Assembly (NCBI RefSeq): GCF_965638725.1
Contig: NC_134961.1
Coordinates: 2,976,001 to 3,040,000 of the forward strand
DNA length: 64,000 nt
Direction of reading: 5' to 3'
DNA from: Aptenodytes patagonicus
Taxonomy: Eukaryota > Chordata > Aves > Sphenisciformes > Spheniscidae
Shown: in pieces, positions 51,701 through 64,000 of the stretch
How the letters are laid out: each line of letters starts with the position of its first letter
How positions within the stretch are numbered: position 1 is the stretch's first letter
The notes under the pieces: generated by a model
Told to the model about the DNA's origin: nothing
Databases searched by the model: none
What the model saw: only the letters and a program-made list of their open reading frames with translations
Position numbers and translations under genes: made by a program

Positions 51701-53179
51701 AACAAATAATCCATGGGTTATAAAATATGAAAAAATAGTCATTGTTGTTAGGAAATTTCTTTGAAGAATGGCAGGTACCAGTGTGTTATTTATATTGAAA
51801 CTTCCAAAACCAGAGATGTATAGAAACCTGACCAATCACAGGAAAAAAAGAAATCAAAGATGCTGTACTGCTGTCAGAGTATGAAGATACTCAAAGTACC
51901 TAAAGCTTAATCCATTTAAGGATTAAAAATGAACCAAGCGCACAGAGGAGGGGTGAATTCATAGCCAGATTTGTACATTCAATTGCAATAGCTGAAACCT
52001 AATTATAGGGGCATATAAACTTCACTGAAATATTTTCCACTCCTCTCAGCAACAAGTCTTAGAAAATAAAACACTGACTTTCAAAAAATTTCCAACCAGT
52101 TTGTCTACACGTATTGGGTCAGTACGGATCTGTTGACTACGGGCAAAAGTAACTTAGCTGGTAAGACTGAACTGCTATAGAATTAAATCCGTTTCTAGTG
52201 TAATTTTATTAATTACACTGATGTGAACTCTTGTGCCAACATCTCAGGTGGGATGGGTGTGGTGCAGCTGCGCCTGGTGATGCAGGTACTCTGCCACGAC
52301 TTCTCACTACTCCCTCTCCAGGCTGTTGACGAGAATGTCACACCTTTGTTTCACAATATACTATTTAATACTACACCTTGTACAGTACTTTTTCAGCCTA
52401 AAGAATTTTGACGGGCTCAGATCAAGGAAGGGCATAACCACAGGCAATAAGGCCCAGAGGGGCAGGGGAAGCTGGCAGCCACAGCAGCAGCAGGGCAATG
52501 CCTGCTGGGGATCACTGCCCTCGTCCCTGGCCCCGCGGCAGCTCCTGCTGTGGCAGCTGATGGAAACATGAAACAGCGAACAGCCATTTGGAGAGCCGGA
52601 CTCTGCAAGACCTCTCTGGAAACAGGGACAGTTTGAAATGTCCTCAACAACTCTTTTTTAATCTGTTAATTAGAGCTGCTTTCCTTGCAGCTTTTGCAGC
52701 ACCAGTGCTGCGGTCCTGGCTTGCTGTATGGTAGTCGATTCTGTACTGGATTGTGAACAGAGGCATTATATTAAGCAACTTAATATAAGCTTTTCCATCC
52801 TCTGAGCACTGAAGGGAGGTAGCCAGCCTCCTCAGAGGCACTGCAGAGCCACCAGCGTTCACAGCACACCAGGACGTGGGGCTCAGGGCTGTGCCAGCCC
52901 TGCACAGTCGCAATGCAGCGATTTTCAACTCCATTCACATTGTAACACTTGCAACTGCCTTTTCAGACACCCCCAAATTTGTTTGTTTGTTTATGAGGTT
53001 GAGAATCTCGAGATTTTATATTTTCTATGTATCTGCCATGCTCCCTTCTAGGGTTGCAGAGAGGAAGGGGGACATCAGTGGACCCCCACACACACACCGC
53101 TTTCGTCATGCTGTTCAACAGCTAACCCCAATAGTGTTTTGCTTTCAATAAAAAGCGTTTCAAAATCCCCCTCCTCAAT

Positions 53180-54537
<1,358 letters not shown>

Positions 54538-54886
54538 TGATATGGTGTACCTGGTCCCCAGGAGATTTATAGCCTAGCAGAGCATCCTGAAATCATTGTT
54601 AACTGTCTGATTCTAACCATATCTTAACATTCATCCCCAAATTAATTTATTTGGGAAAATAAGAATAATTATGTCCACCAATGATGACCTAAACTCCTCC
54701 TCCTCCCTCCCCAAAAGCAGTAATCTACATTGCACTGTCTGATTTATACAGACAAATAATCTGTGAAGTGTAAGTCTAAAGCTTTGAGACATCTGCTGCT
54801 CGCTTTTCCCTCTTGGGTTCCTGCTATAAGCATATCCCTTCCTGCTCAACACATTAAACCCCAACCGCAGTTGCTCGGAATACCAT

Positions 54887-54910
54887 AAAAATAAATAAAT
54901 AAATAAAAAA
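54887..54910. repeat. (AAAT)n tetranucleotide repeat
   Basis: Five or so AAAT units followed by A-rich sequence. Confidence 0.8.
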
Positions 54911-56772
54911 GCCAAAAAAACCACAGAGAAAGTATTCAGATGCCATGCTAAGTTATTTCTCCCTTCTGTTTACTTTTGCTGGAAGTGCCAGAAGCGGAAA
55001 AGACAGAAATAGTTTTGGTAAAAACATGTAAAATTGAGATAGGCCTTAATGTCTGCAACTATTCTTCCTGGTGAAAAAACACAATTAGTATACTACTTGG
55101 AGAACATGAAAAATCATTAAGCACGGTGTAATTCTCATTTTGCAAATTCACAGACTGATGGGATCTGAAGAATGCATATAGCTTAAACTGAGCTAGTTAA
55201 AATTTTTTAATAAGATGAAACCTGTAAGCCAATGTTAAGAATTACAAAGCTGAATAATTAAAAAGTGCACCTTACTTACCACATTCATAATGTTAACGGC
55301 ATGACCCTGCTCTCATTAAGAAACTAGAGCAGAACTGCGCTGGGAATACCTGCGGTCATCGTGGACGCCATGGCTGTGACCACAAGTAACCGCGGTGCCG
55401 AGAGGTTTGCTCCACTAAAGCCCCTGCTTCCCGCAGCTGGCTTCTAGGCCGGCGCCTGGGCAAGCTGGTAACAGGCGAGGGCTGTGAGCAGCAGTGCCTC
55501 GGGGCTGCTCCTTCAGCCAAATCAATGCTTTCACTGAATCCTTCACGGAATTGAATTTAACAGAACAAATGTCTATAAACCTCATGCCTTGGCAGACCAG
55601 AGGATTTCCCCGAGACTTTACCAGTGCTCATAAACAGCTCTGGTGCCTCTGAAGGACGGTAGCATTAGTAACACAAGTGATTTCAGATAGATTTTTTTTT
55701 TTTCATGGTTTGAAATGTGGAGAAAGAAAAAAAAATCCTCTGGTCCTCCTCAAAGTCTCTTATATGCCTCTGGAGACGAAAACAAAGAAATATGAGAGGA
55801 ATTTCTTTTAAAAAATGCTTTAATGTGGACCCATTCCATATCATGTTTTCCAGCCAAATTGTGCAGTAACATTTTTTGCACATTTGCTAATATTAAACCT
55901 GCATACATCACAAACATAAAGCTTCTAAACTGTTGTAAAGCCCTAAACCTAACTTTCAATTCTTTTTTAACTGAAAGAACTTCTGTAATGACAAATAATT
56001 ATAAAAAGGATTAGACTGTTGAAAAAGTTACTTGATGTGTATCTGCAACTTAATCACTGGAATCACTGCCCCAGTTAATATTTGTAAGCCATGTTCTAAC
56101 TTGAAAAACATGCATACCATTCAAGAATTTTAAAAGTACCTGTTCTATATTCAACAGCTAGAATGAGCTCCTGCATATTGAATTTGGCTCCTGCAGCATT
56201 TTAAACACACAAACCTGTATTTCTTGCTGTGCACAGGTCAGAAGATGGGTGGTGCTATAAAGATTGGCACAGATGTATCAGTTTCATAGCAGAATTGCAT
56301 GGGCAGCAATTTCTTAGGTCAAACAGAAGCAAAATAGAAATTTTAAAATTTCAAAGTAATAATTATAGCACGATCAAGTCCCTGGAAGAATTCTCTAACA
56401 AACACTCTTAAAAATTCTAATTTAAAGGAGGACTTTGAAGCCCAGTGACTCAATTTGTATAGGAATAAAGCATCCATTCACTGTTTAATCTGGAAGCAAA
56501 TAGTAAGCAAAAGGCCAATTCTGAATCTTTATAAAGCATTTAAAAGAAAATCTCACCTCTGCAGCTGTGCCATGACAAACCAAGGAGGAAACAAACCTGT
56601 TGCACATATTTTTAAGACAAATATGTTTCCATGGATTGTACACAGTCAATATGAGCCTGATTCTGCATCCATGTTTTTGTAATTTTAAAGAATTTCTCTA
56701 ACAAGAAATCACACGTTATTTTAGTAATGTATGTGGCAATCCTCATCTGTCATTTATAGACAAATCACAAAC

Positions 56773-56985
56773 ATGTATGTGTGTGTATGTATATACATAC
56801 ATATAAAAAATAACTTTCTGAACAAAGAAATTCCTTCCTCAATGCTAAGAGTTAACGTGGTTTTTTTGGATGCCATTTGTAGAACAATAAACAGAAAATA
56901 TGTTCTTCCAACAGCAATGCAAAAAAGGCCACAATCTTGCTCATATAAAAAAAATTATTTACATATATACACACATACATATTTG
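56773..56985. repeat. TG/TA microsatellite pair in inverted orientation
   Basis: ATGTATGTGTGTGTATGTAT (about 56773-56792), then ATACATACATATAAAA, is followed about 165 bp later by ACATATATACACACATACAT. The two are roughly reverse complements. Confidence 0.6.
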
Positions 56986-59900
56986 GGGGGCAAGTTATTT
57001 ATCTCACAGTTCAACAGAAAAACTGTAAAACCTTTGAGAATTTGCTTTTCCATATCCTGATGACTTCTGTACAAGTAGTATGTAAATAACAGCCAACTAA
57101 ATGCACTACTATAAGCAGGCTCGCTCACTGCCAGAGAGAAGCACATTCTTAAAACCTGTTTTTCACTGACTTTCGCTGCCTGCTCTTTCTCCCATTGAAA
57201 TCATTGGCAAAGCTCTTTTTCAGGGGACACAATAAAGCTGGGGTGGTTTTTTCTTCCCCTCATCATATACACAGCTCAAGCAAAATGATTTGCAAAAAAA
57301 ATTACACAAGTAGCTCATTGTGTCAGGACTTCAACTAAAAATACAACTACAGCAAATTGAAACAAATAATAATTGAAGTTTTGCATATTTTGGGTAAAAG
57401 TCATAGTAAATGATCTGTTAAAAGATCGCTCAGGGAACGAACAGAAAAAGTCAATGTGATGGAGCACATTTGCCAAAAGCCTCTCTGGAAACGCAAAGTC
57501 AAATTCCATACCAAATACCTCTCTGATCCAATTCCCCACTAACAGGACATCTGTGTGAATTATTTCACCATAACACAAACCACTGGAACAAGAGGAAAAC
57601 TGAGGCGTTTTGCTTTCAAGTCCTATGATGTAAACACTGCATCAAGGATATTAAAGTGTCAGTAAAGGACCGCCGGTATAAATACCAAGTGACATAAAAG
57701 ATGTCAGGGAAGATTACAGATTACAGATGCTGCAGCAAAGAGATGCCATGAGCAAAAAAGATTAGAAACAGGAAGAAAAAAAGAAAGCCAGGGACAGGAA
57801 TAAGTGACATTAAAAATATTCTATGGAAATGAAGCGTCTCAATGTGAACTATTTCAACAAGGCACAACACAAGAAACATGGATAACTTTGGTCCTAGGGG
57901 AAGGCACCTCAGCTCTGTTCTTCAAGCTCAAGCCTCGCTGCTCCTGGAAGGGGGAGATCTCAGGCCCTTCCATCTGTCTTTATCCGCTTCTTTCTTTCTC
58001 TCCTTCTCGCTGTGCGGTCCTGCACCCTTCTTTAAACCATCTGTGATGCTAAAAAGCTTCTGTGAGACAGTTCAAATGACTAACAGCAAGAAAATACTCA
58101 GGTTTGGAGTGGAAGGTTGGGGGGGGCGGGGGGGATGGCGTTATTTGGGTGGTTATTTTCCTGTTGGATTAAGCGGTGGTATCAGGAGTCCAACAAGTAC
58201 TGCTTCTAGCACAAGCTGAGTGATGCAAGTGTGATGATGGGTGAGATAGCTCCCTTTTAGTGGCAACAAACTATCAGATCTGAAATCTTTGCTTATGCTG
58301 AGAATCAGAGCCCAGTTATGAGGACACCAATCAAAGTTTTTCTAACATGGACAAACCACTAGACGATAAAAACTTAAAGGCTTCACTGAGAACTCAGATG
58401 GCACTTCCCCTCTTCAAAACAATTTAAGGAAACCTACCCAGGTAGCCTAACTCTCCTGTCACCTGAGCGAGGGCAAAGAAATTTGCCAAAGGTTATGGAG
58501 ATGCAGTTTCAGAGCTGTTGCAAAATTTTGGAAGATTATGCTCCTGTCTGCATCTCTTAACCCTTCAAAAAAAGACCACATGTAGTAGAAGCATACACTT
58601 AGTAAGATCTTGGGTAGGACAGCGTGTCTTGAGTACTCAATACTCAGCTTTGTGCCCACTTAATGCATGAGCAGACACAGCATACTGAGCGATGCAGCAT
58701 CATGCAGGGACGCAGAAGCTACCTCAAGTAGTGAAAACATGCAGCTACACCACCAGTGATGCCCTCTCAGAGCAAACCAGACCTGCTCAAAGCCACCATT
58801 ACCTATGTCCTGGCCCAGCACCAGGCCAGTAATACTGCGTTGCACTGTGTGAACACACCAGATTACTTGGAATCAGCTTAGGTATTTTTAACCATGCTGT
58901 GCGGTACAAATATGCCCTTAAGTCCTACTGTGCTACAAGGCTATCTCTGGGTGGACAGATGGAGCTGATTTATTCATTAGCCGAGGTCACAGTCTGTCCC
59001 TTTTTGTCTAAAGAACATTACGAACAGTGTGGAAACACAGGAATAGGGAGGGGTTTAAAAAGATAAAAACCTTGCTTGGTTCTTCAGGGCTCCAGAAGAC
59101 GTAACGAAAATCCCAGCAGTGGGAAGCGTGTATCAACTACAGATGCCTAGAGCAAGATAGCTCTCGCTAATTGTAGTTCTTACAAGGAAGTATAACCAGT
59201 GCCAGGGAGAGGCACAGCATCATGAGCGACTACGTGACTGCCATAGGGACCAAATATAAACACCTGTCCAGTCTAAATGTATGATTTATGCAAACACATG
59301 TACGCTATGAAATATGGTGGCTAAGGCAGGATGCTGCTCGGTGTGGGAATAAGGAGCTGACGTTTGCTCGCAGAGGCAACAGTTCGCTTGAGTGCCCATG
59401 TCCACTGTATTTACACAAATTTCCAATGTCCACAAATTTCTCTGAAATTTGGCTGGACAGAAGCCAGGCGGAGTCAAGCAGCTGAGCATGTTGTAGACAT
59501 AAGTTACTTTTTCAATATATACAGATCAAGAAAGGAGGCCCACTGCATTTGGAGAAGACAGGAACTACCATCAGACTAAAGAAAAGCCCAAAACCTTATT
59601 ATATACATGGTTATATACACCTTATTATATAGCCTGGTAAACTGCTCAGGCTCTTACAGAGAGATGGAGGCAGTGCAGACAGCTGGCAGCTCAGGGCTTG
59701 TGATTTCCCCTCCTAACATCTATGATATGATCAATATTTAAATAAGTGAAATTACTAATTTAATGGTGGAGGCCAATGAAGGTGAATTGTAAGAGGTCTG
59801 GCTCTTCAAATTAGAGTGAATGCTCATTTTAATGTGGATTTTACTATGCTGTGTACTTATTTTGGAAAAGTTCAAAACTTTTCAGGATTCAGGATAGGTA

Positions 59901-62900
59901 AGTGAACCTAATATATGTTTCAATACAGTACCTTCGCATGCGTTGCACATAAATATTATCAGAGAAATCAATGTTTGATTACTCTCACTATCAAGACTTT
60001 GAATTCAGTTAAAGCATTAAAAGTAAAAATGGCTATGGAGCTTTTGAAAATTTCCGATTAAATGCATTTATTACAGCCACCAGCACAGAATACCCTACTG
60101 ATGTTTATAAACAGGAAAACCTTAACATGTAGACAACTAACATCTCAACAGAAACTACATAACAGCCTTGTCTGTTAAAATTGATCACTGTATAGAAGCG
60201 TTCTCATTCTTGAGTTTGAAAGGTCCCCATCATTTAACCATAAGCACTCGTTTATGTTGAAAATAGCTGATGTAGCTATGTCTTCACTCCAAAAGTAACC
60301 GAAGCTGTTAAAAAAAACCCCACCAACCAACCACCCACCCAACCACACTCTTGTCTCCCCAAACAAGATCTGTATGCCTTTCAAACTAAATATTCAAACA
60401 TGAAGTTTCATGCTCAGATGAGCTCGATCATAAAGTTCCAAAATACCTAAAGGGATAGAAGATTTCACCAGTTTGTCACATCAGAACATTCTTTTAATTG
60501 TGCCAAAAGAGATTGGTTTCTCCCCCCCTTCCCCCCCTTTTTTTTAATTATTATTTTTAACTGAAAAAGCATAAATTGCATACTTCAGAAAGCTGCCCAG
60601 GAGACAAAACCAAACAAAGTAAGTGACCGTTCTCATTTTTAAGATATCCATCCAGCAACAGAAGGTATTGTGGACTCCTTGTAGCTGAAAGCTATATGGC
60701 TGCTTACGGAGATTTAAAAATAGAGAGGGAGAGACTTTCCTTTTCAGGATGAAGTCCTGTCCTTACAATAAGACATGCGAACAACATCCTCATGTGGAAA
60801 GGGTACAAACTGATGAAGAAAAAACTAGATTCAGATCTGTTTCACTTTTAAGAAATTAGTGTATATTCAGACCATCAAAATATATCTGTATCAACGAGGC
60901 AGTGCTTTAATTAAATCTTCCCACAGTCTCGGTTACATAGTCATGCAAAGGTGCACGTAGATACTGCCAGCATTTAACTGGCATGGATAAACTGATAGAT
61001 GTAATCAACTTAGCAGCAGCCTAAGGTGGTACTATCCTTCAGCTAAGCATAACAAATTCCTGCCCATCTAATTACAAAGTTTAAATAGCGTTTTTTAGAT
61101 GTAACACATTTTGTGTCCCACAATAACAGCCTGCTCACAGTCAGCCCCTGCAGCGTAGATGACAGGCAGGAAATGGTGAAGCCACGGTGAGATGTTCAGA
61201 GTCAGTTCTGTTCCTATACAGTGAGTAAACGCGCGGTCACTAGACTCTTCCCAGGGCTGGTAACTTAATAAGTTACAGAAACTGGACTTAAGTTTGCACT
61301 AAAATTTTTTTCACCAAAAGTGGTATTTCTCAGGGGAAGTTTTAGACAAATATTAAAATATCTTGGGCCATTTAGTTTCCTGCATACATACTCTGTGCTT
61401 TAATCAGTCAAAAGCTTGAATTCCCACCTATGACTGTTTTTTCCCTATACACAGACAGAAAAGGGGAAGAAAGCCTCACATTTTAAGCAATTAGCATAAT
61501 CTGATTTTTCAGTGAGATCATCCTTCCTCATTATCCCAAAACACTGCAAATTACTCTCCGATATGACTAACCTACTTCTGCAAAGCACAGATAGTCCTGG
61601 GGCTATCATGGAACAGAACAAAACAAAATTGCTGCTTGCAAATAACAAAATCAAATCAACATTTCTAATCCAGATGGATACATCTGGTCTAGGAAGTGAG
61701 CAAGACAACAAGGAATTTGAATTGGTCTCATCCCTGGAGTTTGGGTTTTGACCCTTGACTGATCACTGTGTTTTAAACAAAGCAGAATTCATTAGTCAGT
61801 ACCCCCAGCTGTACAAGAGACCCAGCTGGATACCCTGTCCATAAATTAACTACTTCTCAGAGTAAACTGGAATCAAGATGGTCTTCCAGAAGGAATAAAT
61901 CAAAGAGGCTAGCATTTTATATTGATGAACAACGGCTCAGAGTTTTGGAGCCATTCAGTATCTACCCCTTTCCAGTTCTCGACAGCCAAGTTGCATCTTA
62001 AGGGAGGTGAAGGAAGGGTATGTATAAAGCAGACGTATACTCTGGATTGCCCTCCCTCCTTCACCTATGTCAGACACGCACAAAGGAATAAACACTTTCT
62101 GCAGTGTCCAGTTCTGTTCTGCTGGAAGCATCCACCTCTAGCTATAGGAAACTCCTTTCACAGTTAAACTTCAGGAGACAGGTGACATTAACAACGAGTT
62201 CAAAACAAAAAAGTGGGACAAAAATACAAAATAGTTATGTCATGACAGTCTTAGACAATAGATTCGAGAAGCTAATGGTTAACACAAATGCCACCAGTAA
62301 TTGTGCAGACATTATAATCATTATGAACCTCTTGTTTTACAAATTGTGGCTAACATAAATCATTCCGCAAAAGTTCATGAAGTCTGCAATGGCCACAGAA
62401 AGTTACAATGGGATCATGGCTACTGTAAATGAAGCAGAAACAGTTGAAATGGTTGAACAGATGATCCTAAATTCATACTAATTATAAAGCCTATAGAAAA
62501 CATATCAGAATGGACTGAAGCTGGCTACTAAGGAATTTCTGGTTTACATATAATTTAAAATAGCAACAGGCAGAGTAAAAGAGCACAAAGGTAAACACTA
62601 AATTTCACAGCTCTTACGAAAACTATATTGCAGCCAATTTTATAAGAGATGAGAAATATTTATTCCTCAACCGAGCAGTTCAAGCACGAAAAGAGCTTTG
62701 CAGCCTGGCCTTCCTCAACATGATTTACATCTTCAACGTCTTTGGGTACAGGCTCTGAAGAAATGCTTTGAAATGCACACTCAATTCCCTTTTTTGATCA
62801 GTATTGTTCATTGGTTATCCTCAATAAAAGGAGGCCAGAGCTGCTTTCCACAACTACCACCTTTTGGGGTGGTAGGTTTCATGTTGCAGAAGATCAGCTT

Positions 62901-63777
62901 AGGGATGCATTTGTACAAAACAGAATTGCCATGTGCTGAGCTGACGACATGCAAAGTTACAATGGCTACGAGTAAGAAAGCATAGTCATCTGCAGAGCGG
63001 CACTTTCAGGCTGAATACCATTAACAAGCTCTACTGCAAGAAGAATGGAGCTTATAAGAGTTATACATTATTAAGTTTGATTTTTTCCTCTCTGAGAAAG
63101 AAGAATCATTACAATTCCAGACCAAAACCAAAAGATGACAGATCATACATTAAACCTGTTAGAACAAAACAACAATATCCTAATATGAAATATGGAAGGG
63201 TACTCAATTCTTCTAGTACCTTATTCCATAAAAATAACTGTCTTCACATTTAATGAAATCATACCAGCTGCTTCCTCCTTATCCTACCCATCATCATCCT
63301 GTTGCAGTTCCAGCCTGGACCACGTGCAACCTTCTTTTTGGTTAAAAGAAGCAGCTATGCAAAATACCAGTTGCACTTCTGCATCGCTCTGAACAGTGTA
63401 GTGTATTAGGCGAATAAGCATCCTTAAGTCTGCAGTTTTTACAAACAGTAGTAAAGATCATGAACGTTACACATCCAATGCTACTGCACTCTCCAGTTGC
63501 AAGAGACAGCGATCATAGAACCATTATTTTAAAGACTAAGTTATTACAAATTCTGTTGGAATTCAACTGAGTCACAGTCATAAACTTACTATTTTTAGTA
63601 TGCTAGATATAAAATCATCTATGGAAAAGCCAAAAGAATTTATAATACAATTAAGTGTTAAAAAGAAGTCATGAATAACAGTGAAGGCAAAAATTTGGTG
63701 TTTGTTTCTATGCCAAGGGGTAGTATGTATTTCTGGGATAAGCTTCAGACATTTAGAGGGTATATAACAACGGAGGC

Positions 63778-63794
63778 TTTTTTTTTTTTTTTTA
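63778..63794. repeat. Poly(T) tract
   Basis: Seventeen T in the large intron, followed by AAAG. Confidence 0.8.
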
Positions 63795-64000
63795 AAGCTC
63801 ATGCATACTATATACAGACAAGGCAACAGAATTCATTATGGCTGTAAACCAACTACTTTTTTAATTTGACGCTACAGATAACTCTGTCGACAAACTAAAG
63901 TACTTTAATAATAATGGCTGCAAGCCCGCTCTTTACTTAGTATATTTCTCCTTTGAAAGTCCTTACTATCTCTTCAGCAAGCATTGGTCCTCAAAGTATT

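Noticed and set aside
55260..55340. Strong minus donor GTG|GTAAGT at about 55276-55281 as an IFT140 exon end
   Set aside because: The frame compatible with it has a TGA 33 bp upstream with no acceptor between.

Overview
The window is vertebrate nuclear DNA, almost certainly from a bird. It has GT-AG introns, CpG-island promoters, AATAAA polyadenylation signals, and three fragments of the CR1 LINE, one of them with the tandem ATTCTATG-type 3' end typical of avian and reptilian CR1. It also has a solo retroviral LTR of a type I remember from many bird genomes. The gene content matches the region corresponding to human 16p13.3; I recall this as chicken chromosome 14, but the species cannot be read from the sequence.

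Layout. Positions 1-1250 hold no recognisable gene. Positions 1255-2650 are a roughly 35-copy, 38-41 bp C-rich minisatellite that ends against the CpG-island promoter of RNPS1. RNPS1 (+, coding 6088-11495 in 7 coding exons after at least one non-coding exon) is complete and encodes 307 residues. About 260 bp after its poly(A) signal comes TELO2 (+, coding 12788-31471, 20 coding exons, 813 or 814 residues), also complete. IFT140 lies tail-to-tail with TELO2 on the minus strand. Its last 12 coding exons (43681 down to 33168, 661 residues) are present, and the N-terminal WD40 half lies beyond the right edge. The region from 43682 to the end is one very large IFT140 intron. Nested in it on the opposite strand is the first coding exon of TMEM204 (54214-54493); the rest of TMEM204 is also beyond the right edge.

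Functions. RNPS1 is an exon-junction-complex/ASAP splicing activator in the nucleus. TELO2 is the TEL2 subunit of the TTT co-chaperone that matures PIKK kinases (ATM, ATR, mTOR, SMG1, DNA-PKcs, TRRAP). IFT140 is a core IFT-A subunit for retrograde ciliary transport. TMEM204 is a claudin-like junctional membrane protein. They are not one pathway; they share a compact neighbourhood (short RNPS1-TELO2 gap, convergent TELO2/IFT140, nested antisense TMEM204/IFT140).

I see no unknown multi-gene system. The least ordinary item is the minisatellite: many of its units look like a 3' splice site (branch-point-like CTGAC, polypyrimidine tract, CAG|G), and it has higher-order structure. Exon boundaries were set by hand from splice consensus, reading-phase continuity and remembered human orthologues; no alignment was run.
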